The notes under the pieces were generated by a model. The model saw only the letters and a program-made list of their open reading frames with translations, did not search any database and was not told where the DNA came from. From Hymenobacter sp. 15J16-1T3B (GTDB lineage Bacteria > Bacteroidota > Bacteroidia > Cytophagales > Hymenobacteraceae), in assembly GCF_020711235.1 (NCBI RefSeq), contig NZ_JAJFAV010000010.1, positions 124,001 through 188,000 of the forward strand: DNA of 64,000 nt, read 5' to 3'. The position numbers and the translations under genes were made by a program. Shown piece by piece: positions 15,463 to 23,702 of the stretch; positions within the stretch are counted from its first letter, which is position 1; every line of letters starts with the position of its first letter.

Positions 15463-16452
15463 TTAATGGGGTCGAACCACGGCTATTTCGTCCAGTACTT
15501 TGTCGACCCAGCTCTTGCCCCAGTCTTCAAACTCCTGCTCGCTCCAGAGCTGGGGGTAGAAAATGCGTTTCTGGAACTTCGGGGGCAGGTATTTGCGCCA
15601 GTTGGTGCCGCCGGTGGCGGGCACCGCGTCGCCGGCCTGCCGCTCCAGGTAGCGCACCGCCGACTTGTAGTGCATCAGCGGCCAGTTGATGTTCACGTTC
15701 ACGTCGAGCTGCTTGAGCTGGCGCAGCAGGCGCGGGTGGCGGCGGTCCTCCTCGGGCAGGCGCTGCACCACGGCCCACACGTTGCGGTGGCGGAAGCGTG
15801 CGGCGTGGTCGAGCAGAGTCTGGTGATATTTGGCCTCGAACTGCTTCAGGGTAAGCGTCTTGGCGCCGTCGGTTTCCAGGGTGGCCCCGGCTTTCCAGTA
15901 GATGCAGCCCATCAGTTCCTCGTGGTTGTCCGACTCGCCGAGCAGGCGCTGCTGCTCCTTGTCGACGAGGTTGCCCAGATCCGTGGAGCTGATTTCGATC
16001 AGGCGGTATTGCACCGACTGAAAGCCCGAGGCCGGCATCAAGGACATGCGGAACTGCAGAAACTGCTGCCGGTCCATGCCGTCGACCATCACGTCGAACG
16101 AGTCGATCAGGTTTTCGAAGTAGCGGTTGATGCGGCCCAGGCGCAGCACCAACTCACCGAGGGCGGGCTGCTGCAGGTTGCCGATCTGTTCGTATTCCTC
16201 CAGGCAGAGCTTGAAGTACAGCTCCGTAATCTGGTGGTACATGATAAAGATTCGCTCGTCGGGAATCTTGGTGAGGGGCCGCTGCAGCGAGAGCAGCGTG
16301 TCCAGCTCGATGTAGTCCCAATAGTTGACGTAATCCGCGTGGTACAGGCCTTCGAGGTAGCCCGCCAGGTCCTGGCCGTCGGCGGCATACTTCTCCTGTA
16401 AGCGCCGCAGTTGGGTGAGGACCGCGGGCGAAAACTCTTCCTGGTTTGGCAT
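15463..16452 (-). CDS. Tryptophan 2,3-dioxygenase
   Basis: A 329-residue heme enzyme that opens the indole ring of L-tryptophan to N-formylkynurenine, the first step of the kynurenine pathway. The distal histidine is in MYHQITELYFK (His73), the carboxylate-binding arginine in FRMSLMPASGFQSVQYR (Arg135), and the heme-ligand histidine is His261 in NWPLMHYKSAVRYL, followed by ATGGTNWRKYL in place of the usual GTGGS motif. The start MPNQEE at 16452 is preferred; an 18-residue extension rich in His/Pro is not typical. It is a diverged, longer Bacteroidota-type TDO. No other kynurenine-pathway gene lies nearby. Confidence 0.87.
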   Translation of the reverse strand: MPNQEEFSPAVLTQLRRLQEKYAADGQDLAGYLEGLYHADYVNYWDYIELDTLLSLQRPLTKIPDERIFIMYHQITELYFKLCLEEYEQIGNLQQPALGELVLRLGRINRYFENLIDSFDVMVDGMDRQQFLQFRMSLMPASGFQSVQYRLIEISSTDLGNLVDKEQQRLLGESDNHEELMGCIYWKAGATLETDGAKTLTLKQFEAKYHQTLLDHAARFRHRNVWAVVQRLPEEDRRHPRLLRQLKQLDVNVNINWPLMHYKSAVRYLERQAGDAVPATGGTNWRKYLPPKFQKRIFYPQLWSEQEFEDWGKSWVDKVLDEIAVVRPH

Positions 16453-16607
16453 GGAGGGGTGAGAGGAAGCGGGTAGGGGGTGGTGGGGGTGGGTGAGGGA
16501 AGTCACAAAGAACGAAAAAGAACAGAATATGCCACCGGCGCGGGCGGCTTTTGTATGGAGGATTGCCGGGAAGCCCGGGGCTGCCGGCCGGTTGGTCGAA
16601 TATGCCG

Positions 16608-16637
16608 TTGGTTTTGCGGGGTGCGGCAGTACCTTTA
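16608..16637 (+). promoter_or_regulatory. Promoter TTG-N19-TACCTTTA
   Basis: TTG at 16608-16610 and TACCTTTA at 16630-16637 are 19 nt apart, the spacing expected for Bacteroidota housekeeping promoters, with one mismatch in the -7 box. It is 21 bp upstream of the serine dehydratase ATG. Confidence 0.6.
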
Positions 16638-16658
16638 GCGCGCTTTCATGCGAACTTC

Positions 16659-17339
16659 ATGGCTGAGAAAAGCTCCATTTTTGATATGATCGGGCCGGTG
16701 ATGATCGGGCCCAGCTCCTCGCACACGGCCGGGGTGGTGCGCATTGCGCGCGCCGCCATTCGGGTGCTCGGTTCGCTGCCCACCCACGCCACCATCACGT
16801 TCTACAACTCCTTTGCCCGCACCTACGAAGGCCACGGCTCCGACCGCGCCATCGTGGCCGGGCTGCTCGACTTTCCCACCGACGACACGCGCATCCGCGA
16901 GGCGTTTGAGCACGCCAAGGCGGCCGGGCTGCAGTACTCGTTTCAGGGCATCGGTAACGCCTCGACCATGCACCCGAACACCATCCGGCTGCAGCTGCGC
17001 GACGAACAAGCCGGCACCTCGGTCGACGTGGTGGGCCAAAGCCGGGGCGGCGGGGTGATTCGCATCGTGGAGGTCGACGGGTTTCCCTGCGACTTTTCGG
17101 CCGCGCTGCACACGCTCATCATCGACGCCGACGACGTGAAGGGCTCCATTGCCTTCATCGCCGACATCATCGCCCACGACGACTGCAACATTGCCACCAT
17201 GAACGTGAGCCGGAAGGGCAAAAACCAGGTGGCGCGGCAGTTCATCGAAATGGACTCGCCCCTGACCGACATTTCCCTGCAGTACCTGCGCCACCTGCGC
17301 TGGGTGCACCAAGTGCGTTACATTCCCGCTATCGATTAA
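16659..17339 (+). CDS. sdaAB: L-serine ammonia-lyase, iron-sulfur-dependent, beta subunit
   Basis: A 226-residue SDH-beta chain with a C-terminal ACT domain. The N-terminal signature IFDMIGPVMIGPSSSHTAG is diagnostic. The ACT region (about 148-220) reads GSIAFIADIIAHDDCNIATMNVSR. With its alpha chain (SdaAA, which holds the [4Fe-4S] cluster ligands) it would convert L-serine to pyruvate and ammonia. The alpha gene is not in the window, so the subunits are encoded apart. The start at 16659 follows the TTG-N19-TACCTTTA promoter. Confidence 0.92.
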   Translation: MAEKSSIFDMIGPVMIGPSSSHTAGVVRIARAAIRVLGSLPTHATITFYNSFARTYEGHGSDRAIVAGLLDFPTDDTRIREAFEHAKAAGLQYSFQGIGNASTMHPNTIRLQLRDEQAGTSVDVVGQSRGGGVIRIVEVDGFPCDFSAALHTLIIDADDVKGSIAFIADIIAHDDCNIATMNVSRKGKNQVARQFIEMDSPLTDISLQYLRHLRWVHQVRYIPAID

Positions 17340-17451
17340 GCTTGCGGCCCGGCCGCCAACCCTCTATCATTGTCCGGGCGTTGGGGCCCCGAGCCGGGTT
17401 CCGGCCCGCGCCGCCCGTTGTCGTATCCCGCTGCCGAAATTGCCTACTCCC

Positions 17452-18987
17452 ATGAAACAAACTGCTACCGTTCTCCCGCGCCGCCTGGCCTCCCTGGGGC
17501 TGCTGACGGCCCTGGCGCTGCCCGGCGTGGCCCAGGTCACGCCGCCCGTGGCTCCTCCCGCCGCCGCCGTGCCCCAAGCCGCCCCCTCGGGCCCGCTCAC
17601 GCTGCAGCAGGCCGTCGAGTACGCCATCCAGAACAACCTGACGGTGCGTCAGTCGCAGCTACAGGCCGAGCTGAGCGAGGCCACGCTGCGCCAGACCCGC
17701 CTGAGCCAGCTGCCCACGGCCAACGCCAACGCCTCGCAGACCTGGAACTACGGCACCAACGTGGACCCGCTCACCTACACCTTTCAGAGCCAAACCACGC
17801 GGGCCAACAACTTCTCGGCCACCGCGGGCCTGAACATCTTCTCGGGCTTCCAGGTACGCAACAACATCAAGCGCTACGGGCTCGACTACCAAGCAGCCCT
17901 GCTCGACATCGACCAGGCCCGCAACGACCTCTCGCTGAACGTGGCCTCGGCCTACCTGCAGTATTTGCTGGGCGAGGAGCTGCTGCGCGCCGCCCAGCTG
18001 CGCATCAACACCGACCAGGCCCAGATTGACCGCACGCAGAAGCTGCTGCGCGCCGGAGCCGTGGCCGAGAGCAACCTGCTCGACGCCCAGGCCCAGCTGG
18101 CCTCCGACGAGGTGAGCGTGGTGACGGCCCAGAACCAGCGAGACCTGGCCCGCCTGCAGGTGGCCCAGCTGCTCAACCTCGACCAGGCCCGCACCAGCTC
18201 GCTCGCCCTGGTGGTGCCCCAGCTGCCCGACCCGGACGAGATGCCCGCCATGGACGCCGACGCCGACGGCACTTACCAGATTGCCCAGGGCACTCAGCCC
18301 CAAGTCAAGGCCGCCGACCTGCGCGTGCAAAGCGCCATGCGCGGCGAGGAAGTGGCCCGCGGCGCGTATTACCCGCGCCTGAGCTTCGGGGCCAGCATTT
18401 TTTCGGGCTACTCGTCGGCGCGCATTGCCCGCAAGCTCAGCAGCGACTCGACCATCGTGCCGTCGGGCTTCATCTACCAGATTGATCCGGTGACGCTGCA
18501 GCCCCGGCTGGTGCCGGGCGTGTTTGCCGGCATCAAGCAGCCGCGCTTCGAAACGCTGCCCGAGGGCTTCGGCTCGCAGGTGAAAAACAACCTGGGCAAG
18601 CAGCTGAGCTTCAACCTGACGATTCCCATCCTCAACGGCTGGCAGGCGCGCACCAACGTGCAGCGCTCGGTCATCGGGGTGAAGCAGGCCGAGGTGCGCG
18701 CCGAGCAGACGCGCCTGCAACTGCGCCAGACCATTCAGCAGGCCTACGCCGACGCGCTGGCCGCCCAGCGCCGCTACGCGGCCAACAGCCGGCAAGTGCA
18801 AGCGCTAACCACGGCCTACCGCAACGCCGAAATCCGCTTCAACAACGGCCTGCTCAACGGCACCGACTTCAACCAGGCTAAAAACAACCTGGCCGGGGCC
18901 GAGTCGTCGATGATTCAGGCCAAATACGAGTACATCTTCCGCCGCAAGGTGCTCGACTTCTACCAGGGCAAACCGCTCGACTTGTAA
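17452..18987 (+). CDS. TolC-family outer-membrane efflux protein
   Basis: A 511-residue outer-membrane channel with a signal peptide (MKQTATVLPRRLASLGLLTALALPGVAQ). Two OEP repeats of long helices are visible: LTLQQAVEYAIQNNLTVRQ at about 53 and the second around residue 270, with the typical NPIL/NGWQAR segment ILNGWQARTNVQR and a final FNNGLLNGTDFNQAKNNL. Immediately downstream is an HlyD-type adaptor, so the two likely form a trans-envelope export pathway. The inner-membrane pump (MacB- or RND-like) is not in the window. The stop codon lies inside a long hairpin. Confidence 0.92.
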   Translation: MKQTATVLPRRLASLGLLTALALPGVAQVTPPVAPPAAAVPQAAPSGPLTLQQAVEYAIQNNLTVRQSQLQAELSEATLRQTRLSQLPTANANASQTWNYGTNVDPLTYTFQSQTTRANNFSATAGLNIFSGFQVRNNIKRYGLDYQAALLDIDQARNDLSLNVASAYLQYLLGEELLRAAQLRINTDQAQIDRTQKLLRAGAVAESNLLDAQAQLASDEVSVVTAQNQRDLARLQVAQLLNLDQARTSSLALVVPQLPDPDEMPAMDADADGTYQIAQGTQPQVKAADLRVQSAMRGEEVARGAYYPRLSFGASIFSGYSSARIARKLSSDSTIVPSGFIYQIDPVTLQPRLVPGVFAGIKQPRFETLPEGFGSQVKNNLGKQLSFNLTIPILNGWQARTNVQRSVIGVKQAEVRAEQTRLQLRQTIQQAYADALAAQRRYAANSRQVQALTTAYRNAEIRFNNGLLNGTDFNQAKNNLAGAESSMIQAKYEYIFRRKVLDFYQGKPLDL

Positions 18988-19077
18988 TGTGCTGATGCGT
19001 TGGAAGGTGCGAATGTGCTAATGGTTGTTCTTGGACAGCATTAGCTCAGCAGCACCTTCCAACGCATCAGCACATTA
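18985..19077. repeat. 26-bp perfect inverted repeat between tolC-like and hlyD-like genes
   Basis: Arms 18985-19010 and 19052-19077 are perfectly complementary over 26 bp. Inside, a second stem GCTAATG/CATTAGC is possible. The left arm contains the TAA stop of the TolC gene (18985-18987), and the right arm ends 34 bp before the adaptor ATG. The half-unit AATGTGCTGATG recurs in the loop as AATGTGCTAATG. It could limit read-through or protect the upstream mRNA. Confidence 0.85.
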
Positions 19078-19111
19078 ACAAACCCATTCTGCACATTCCA
19101 AACACTGATAT

Positions 19112-20524
19112 ATGCGAAACAACCGCTTGTTGTTTATCCTGCTCGGCCTGTTGGTGGTCGTGATAGGCGGGGGCGTGGTGGCGAAGAAAAAGGGCTGGAT
19201 CGGCAAGCCGACCGGCACGGAGGTGCTGACGGCCAAGGCGGCCGCGGCCAACATCGTGGAGAAGGTCAGCGCCTCGGGCAAGGTGCAGCCCGAAACGGAG
19301 GTGAAGATTTCCTCCGACGTGTCGGGCGAAATCGTGGAGCTGTACGTGCACGAGGGCGACTCCGTGCGCAAGGGCCAATTGCTGCTGCGCATCCGCCCCG
19401 ATAACTACCAGGCCATGGTCAACCAGCAGTCGGCCATGGTGGGCACCCAGCAGGCCAACGTGGGCCAGAGCCAGGCCCGGCTGCAGCAGCTCATGGCCAA
19501 CGCCAAGCAAACCGAGCTGACGTACCGCCGCAACGCTTCCCTCTACAAGCAAAAGGTGATTTCCCAGGCCGAGTACGAGCAGGCCAAAGCCGCCTACGAC
19601 GCCTCGCAGGAGGAAATCAACTCGGCCCGCGCCTCCATTCGGGCGGCCCAGAGCTCGGTGCGCTCGGCCCAGGCCGGCCTCGACGAGGCCCGCAAAAACC
19701 TCAACAAAACCACCATCTACGCCCCGGTCAGCGGCACCATCTCCAAGCTCAACGTGGAGAAGGGCGAACGGGTGCTCGGCACCTCGCAGATGGCCGGCAC
19801 CGAAATCATGCGCATTGCCAACCTGAACTCGATGGAGGTGCGCGTGAACGTGAACGAAAACGACGTGAGCAACGTGGACCTGGGCGACTCGGCCGACGTG
19901 GAAGTGGACGCCTACGCCTCGCGCAACATCAAGTTCCGCGGCATCGTGACCAGCATTGCCAACACGGCCAAGGACGCCCTGACGGCCGAAGCCGTGACCG
20001 AGTTTGAGGTGCGCGTGCGCCTGCTGCCCGAGTCGTACCGGCAGCTGGTGCGCACGGTGGGCGGCCGCACGGTGGTGCCCTTCCGCCCCGGCATGACGGC
20101 CTCCGTCGACATCATCACCGACCGCAAGAGCGGCACGCTGGCCGTGCCCCTGGCCGCCGTGACGACGCGCTCCGACAGCGCCTTTGCCAAGAACGACAAG
20201 TCCGAGGGCAGCGGCATCAAGGTGGGCCGCGGCCGCGGCGGCAACAGCGCCAGCGACGCCGACGCCAAGCCCAAGGGCGACATCGAGGAAGTCGTGTTCG
20301 TGGTGCGCGGCGGCAAAGCCGTGCTGACGCCCGTCAAGACCGGCATCAGCGACTTCGACCACATCGAAATCCTCTCGGGCGTGCAAGCCGGCGAGGAAGT
20401 GGTGAGCGGGCCGTTCCGGGCCGTGTCGAAAACCCTGAAGGACGGCGCCGTGGTGGTGGTGAAGGACGCTAAGTCCTTGGACCGCGCCGCCTTGAAGGAA
20501 GGCGAGGGCGACGACAAAGACTAA
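19112..20524 (+). CDS. Efflux periplasmic adaptor (HlyD/MacA family)
   Basis: A 470-residue membrane-fusion protein with an N-terminal anchor (LLFILLGLLVVVIGGGVVA). Lipoyl-type halves flank a coiled-coil hairpin: SGEIVELYVHEGDSVRKGQ and later TIYAPVSGTISKLNVEKGE. The hairpin (about 100-200) is rich in Gln/Ala with QARLQQLMANAKQ. A beta-barrel follows, then RPGMTASVDIITDR. A Gly/Asp/Lys-rich insert at about 355-385 breaks the C-terminal membrane-proximal domain. The arrangement TolC then adaptor suggests a MacAB- or Type I-like exporter. Confidence 0.92.
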   Translation: MRNNRLLFILLGLLVVVIGGGVVAKKKGWIGKPTGTEVLTAKAAAANIVEKVSASGKVQPETEVKISSDVSGEIVELYVHEGDSVRKGQLLLRIRPDNYQAMVNQQSAMVGTQQANVGQSQARLQQLMANAKQTELTYRRNASLYKQKVISQAEYEQAKAAYDASQEEINSARASIRAAQSSVRSAQAGLDEARKNLNKTTIYAPVSGTISKLNVEKGERVLGTSQMAGTEIMRIANLNSMEVRVNVNENDVSNVDLGDSADVEVDAYASRNIKFRGIVTSIANTAKDALTAEAVTEFEVRVRLLPESYRQLVRTVGGRTVVPFRPGMTASVDIITDRKSGTLAVPLAAVTTRSDSAFAKNDKSEGSGIKVGRGRGGNSASDADAKPKGDIEEVVFVVRGGKAVLTPVKTGISDFDHIEILSGVQAGEEVVSGPFRAVSKTLKDGAVVVVKDAKSLDRAALKEGEGDDKD

Positions 20525-20550
20525 GCGGCCGCCGACAAGCCGCCGCGCGG

Positions 20551-20596
20551 AGGCCGGTCCGAACGAACGTTCGGGCCGGCCTCTCGCTTTTTTTAG
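20551..20596 (+). terminator. Terminator after the efflux adaptor gene
   Basis: A 15-bp stem (20551-20565 with 20568-20582, one G-T pair) is followed within 6 nt by a run of eight T (20588-20595). This ends the tolC/hlyD transcript. The remaining 170 bp before gpsA shows no gene. Confidence 0.85.
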
Positions 20597-20770
20597 CTAA
20601 AATCGGCCTTTCGTAACGCTGTAGCGCGGACTTTAGCCTGCGTCCGGCCGAACCTTGGTTGTTGCCCGGCTACCGCTCGGGCTGCTCAACAGTAGTTTCT
20701 AACGAACGCGTGCCACCGCCCGCGCTACGGCCGCGCTCCTTTCCCCGACTCCATTCCCTCCGCATTCCCC

Positions 20771-21760
20771 TTGGAAAAAATTGCCATGATTGGCGGCGGC
20801 TCCTGGGCCACCGCATTAGCCAAAATCCTCTCCGAAAACGGGGCCCGCGTGGGCTGGTGGCTGCGCCACAAGGACGACGTGCAGCACCTGCGCACCACCC
20901 GCCACAACCCGCGCTACCTCTCCTCGGTGCAGTTTGACCTGACGCGCATCGCGCCTTCCACCGACGTGGAGGAAGTAGTGAAGGAAGCCGACTGGGTGGT
21001 ACTGGCCGTGCCCGCCGCCTTTGTAAAGGACACCCTGGACAAACTCGACCGCGACGCGCTGAAAAACAAGCGCGTGGTGTCGGCCATCAAGGGCATGATT
21101 CCGGGCCGCAACGAGCTGGTGACGGACTACGTGTCGGAGCGCTTCCGGCTGAGCCGCGAGAAGATGGGCTGCGTGGCCGGGCCCTGCCACGCCGAGGAAG
21201 TGGCCCTGGAAAAGCAGAGCTACCTGACCATCGGCTCGCCCGACCTGGCCCTGGCCGAAGACTTCAGCCAGCTGCTGCGCAACCGCTACGTGAAGGCCCA
21301 CGCCGCCGCCGACCTCGACGGCATCGAGTACTGCGCCGTGATGAAAAACATCATTGCCCTAACCTGCGGCATTGCCCACGGCTTGGGCTACGGCGACAAT
21401 TTTCAGGCGGTGATGGTGGCCAACGCCGTGCAGGAAATCCGCCGCTTCCTCTACGCCCTGAACCCGCAGCCCCGCGACCTGTCGGCCTCAGCCTACCTGG
21501 GTGACCTTCTGGTGACGGCCTACTCGCAGTTTTCGCGCAACCGCACCTTCGGCAACATGGTGGGCCGCGGCTACTCCGTGAAGTCGGCGCAGATGGAGAT
21601 GAACATGGTGGCCGAGGGCTACTACGCCGTCAAGAGCATTTACGAGGTCAACAAGGACCTGCGGGTGAACATGCCCATTACCTCGGCCGCGTACCACATT
21701 CTGTACGAGAAGATTGCGCCGGCCGTGGAAATCGAGCTGCTTAAGGAGAAGTTTCGGTAA
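20771..21760 (+). CDS. gpsA: NAD(P)H-dependent glycerol-3-phosphate dehydrogenase
   Basis: A 329-residue enzyme that reduces dihydroxyacetone phosphate to sn-glycerol-3-phosphate for phospholipid synthesis. The start is TTG at 20771, because MEKIAMIGGGSWATALAKIL restores the full first beta strand and GxGxxA motif; the internal ATG would cut into it. Other motifs: VVLAVPAAFVKDTL, VAGPCHAEEVAL, and the catalytic-lysine segment IEYCAVMKNIIALTCGIAHG. A late insert with YLGDLLVTAYSQFSRNR is normal for the family. It is followed 9 bp later by the STM3941-like gene. Confidence 0.93.
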   Translation: MEKIAMIGGGSWATALAKILSENGARVGWWLRHKDDVQHLRTTRHNPRYLSSVQFDLTRIAPSTDVEEVVKEADWVVLAVPAAFVKDTLDKLDRDALKNKRVVSAIKGMIPGRNELVTDYVSERFRLSREKMGCVAGPCHAEEVALEKQSYLTIGSPDLALAEDFSQLLRNRYVKAHAAADLDGIEYCAVMKNIIALTCGIAHGLGYGDNFQAVMVANAVQEIRRFLYALNPQPRDLSASAYLGDLLVTAYSQFSRNRTFGNMVGRGYSVKSAQMEMNMVAEGYYAVKSIYEVNKDLRVNMPITSAAYHILYEKIAPAVEIELLKEKFR

Positions 21761-21769
21761 CGATTCTCT

Positions 21770-22303
21770 ATGGACGCTACTGCGCCCCCGCGCGTTGTCA
21801 TTGCGCTCAGCAAGCGGAAGATTCTGCTGCTTTTGCTGCTCTGCGGCGTTTTCGTAGCGGTTTCGTCTTGGCTGTGGAGCATTGCCGAGACGCAAACGCG
21901 CTACGAGCCGCTGCTGGCAAAAGGCGTCAGTCTGCTGGGTGTCGTCTTCTTCGGGATTGGCGGAGTTGTGGCCGTTCGAAAGCTTGTCAGTCAAGAGCCG
22001 GGACTGGTGCTTGACGAGCAAGGCATTTGGCTGCCGGGCAGCATCGGAGCACCCTCGCTTATCCCATGGCAGCACGTTCAGGGCTTTGAAGTGATGGAGC
22101 TTCATCGCACTAAGGTGTTGCTGGTACTGGTGAACAACACGGCGGAACTGCTGGCGCAGCAGCGCGGCTGGAAGCAGCAGCTGCTGCGTATGAACCTGCA
22201 GCAATACGGGACGCCTTATTCCATTACCAGCAACACCCTGAAAATCGGCTTCGATGAGTTGGTGCAGACCGTAACCGAACGATTCCGCGCCGTAAAAGGC
22301 TAA
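21770..22303 (+). CDS. STM3941-like membrane protein
   Basis: A 177-residue protein with two N-terminal transmembrane helices (about 18-38, 50-68) and a C-terminal cytoplasmic domain: GLVLDEQGIWLPGS, LIPWQHVQGFEVM, ending in ITSNTLKIGFDELVQTVTERF. This layout (two helices, then a PH-like domain) matches the STM3941 family of unknown function. It starts 9 bp after gpsA and is probably co-transcribed. Base composition is less GC-rich than its neighbours. Confidence 0.65.
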   Translation: MDATAPPRVVIALSKRKILLLLLLCGVFVAVSSWLWSIAETQTRYEPLLAKGVSLLGVVFFGIGGVVAVRKLVSQEPGLVLDEQGIWLPGSIGAPSLIPWQHVQGFEVMELHRTKVLLVLVNNTAELLAQQRGWKQQLLRMNLQQYGTPYSITSNTLKIGFDELVQTVTERFRAVKG

Positions 22304-22328
22304 TTATTCACTCTGCCCCCCTTTCTGT

Positions 22329-22745
22329 ATGGCCACCTGGGACTACCACAACTTCGACAACGACGCGGCGGCTGACTTCGCCGAAACCTTCCGCCAACGC
22401 CCCAACGAGGCCGTGCTCTACGAGGTCCTGGCCACCGTGGCCGAGGAAGAAGGCGCCATCGAAGCCGCCGACGCCAGCCAGGCCCTGGCCGCGGCCGAGC
22501 TGGTGGCGGCCATCATCGGCAAGCCCGCCGCCGACATGCCCGTGGGCCTGCTGCCCGCCACCACGCTGCTCGACGCCGACGGGCAGGAGGATTTGCAGGA
22601 GCTGGCCATCGAGGCGGTGGAGGCCGTGCTGCGCGGCTCGGAGCTGCAGCAGCAGTGGGCCGGGTCGGACAACTACGCGGCCTGGCAGGCCCTGCAGCAG
22701 AACTTGCTGGAGCGCCTGCAGCTGGACGAAACCGACGAAGACTAG
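22329..22745 (+). CDS. DUF4259 domain protein
   Basis: A 138-residue acidic, cytosolic, all-helical protein. It starts with MATWDYHNFDNDAAADFAE, the hallmark of DUF4259, followed by helices with VLYEVLATVAEEEGAIEA and alternating Glu/Ala. No catalytic motif is visible and the function of the family is unknown. It is tightly packed between the STM3941-like gene (25 bp) and the EamA gene (11 bp). Confidence 0.75.
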   Translation: MATWDYHNFDNDAAADFAETFRQRPNEAVLYEVLATVAEEEGAIEAADASQALAAAELVAAIIGKPAADMPVGLLPATTLLDADGQEDLQELAIEAVEAVLRGSELQQQWAGSDNYAAWQALQQNLLERLQLDETDED

Positions 22746-22756
22746 TTCCGCGCGGT

Positions 22757-23185
22757 ATGCCCTGGCTTGCATTGGCCCTGCTCACGGCGTTGGCGCTGGC
22801 CTGCTACAACTTCTTCATCAAGCTCGCCGCGGCCCACCTGCCCGCGGCCGTGGGCGCGGTGGTGCTGCAACTGGTGGCCGCCGCCCTGGGCGCCGTCTGG
22901 CTGCTGCGCCTGAAGCTGCAGGGCCAGCCGCTGCCCGTCACCAGCAAAGGGCTGTGGCTGGCGGCGCTGGCCGGGCTGGGCGTAGGCCTGGGCGAAATCC
23001 TAACCTTCGTCGTGTTCGGCCGCGGCGTGCCGTCGTCGGTGGGCACGCCGGTGATTGTGGGCGGCTCGGTGCTGCTGACGGCCGTGCTGGGCTTGGTGGT
23101 GCTGCGCGAGGCCCTGTCGCTGCCGCAGGCGCTGGGCTTGCTGCTCATTGTGGGCGGCATTGCGCTGCTGGCGCGCGGGCATTAA
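22757..23185 (+). CDS. Single-repeat EamA/DMT-family transporter
   Basis: A 142-residue membrane protein with about five helices, half the size of a normal ten-helix DMT exporter. It contains one EamA repeat: ALALLTALALACYNFFIKLAA at the start, and the C-terminal GTPVIVGGSVLLTAVLGLVVLREAL then LLLIVGGIALLARG. Single-repeat members work as dimers. The substrate is unknown. It starts 11 bp after the DUF4259 gene and is the last gene before a candidate RNA locus. Confidence 0.8.
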   Translation: MPWLALALLTALALACYNFFIKLAAAHLPAAVGAVVLQLVAAALGAVWLLRLKLQGQPLPVTSKGLWLAALAGLGVGLGEILTFVVFGRGVPSSVGTPVIVGGSVLLTAVLGLVVLREALSLPQALGLLLIVGGIALLARGH

Positions 23186-23317
23186 ATGCGCCCCGGCCCG
23201 GTCGCCAAGCCGTCGGGCTTTTCACATATTCATGCTATTGCGTGGTAAGCCTAATAATTCGTTTCTTGCAGTAACAGTTGGCCCCAGTAGGGGCGCAGCT
23301 GGGCACACGACATACTT

Positions 23318-23436
23318 GCATCCGCCGCGGGGCCCGAGGAATGGTTAACTCGCCGCAGGGTAGGCGCCGCTTCGCTGGAAGCGGCCCCGGAAGGGCAGCC
23401 GGCCCTCCGTTTTGCCCGATGCCAATCGGCGGATGC
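23318..23436 (+). ncRNA. Candidate structured small RNA
   Basis: Ends pair perfectly over 10 bp (23318-23327 with 23427-23436). Enclosed are at least three short hairpins: CGCC/GGCG at 23351-23366, a 7-bp stem at 23368-23385, and a CCCC-GGAA-GGG tetraloop hairpin near 23385-23394. A strong terminator follows at 23442, and the next gene has its own promoter downstream, so this looks like an independent transcript. The GGAA loop recalls small SRP RNA, but the conserved flanking bases of SRP helix 8 are missing. I therefore leave it unnamed. Confidence 0.5.
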
Positions 23437-23441
23437 AGGTG

Positions 23442-23476
23442 GAACAGGCGCTCCTTGGGGGCGCCTGTTCGCGTTT
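23442..23476 (+). terminator. Terminator of the candidate RNA
   Basis: A perfect 10-bp stem (23442-23451 with 23461-23470) and 9-nt loop is followed by GCGTTTT. It ends the structured RNA unit or, less likely, EamA read-through. Confidence 0.75.
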
Positions 23477-23609
23477 TAAGGCCCTGGGTCGGCCGCGGAT
23501 ACGCTGAGTGGGCCCTCACCCGTTGCGCAGCCGGCCGCACCGCGCAAGAAAAATACCGAGCGCAAACGTTTGTATTTCTCCGCGGGCAAACGCTTTTCGC
23601 AGCGCACCG

Positions 23610-23617
23610 TACCTTTG
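23610..23617 (+). promoter_or_regulatory. -7 element TACCTTTG for the MFS gene
   Basis: A perfect TAnnTTTG match 85 bp before the MFS ATG and downstream of the RNA terminator. A possible TTTTC sits 13-18 nt upstream as a weak -33. Confidence 0.5.
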
Positions 23618-23702
23618 TGCAACTGCACTAATCTACTTCCCACCCCTGGAAAGCGCGCTGCCAGCCGGCAGCGCATGGTTGGATGCTTTTGCCGGGATAC
23701 TC

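Noticed and set aside
23318..23436. Small signal recognition particle RNA
   Set aside because: The GGAA tetraloop is present, but the conserved bases of the symmetric loop (TCAGG and AGCAG positions) are not; kept as unnamed RNA.
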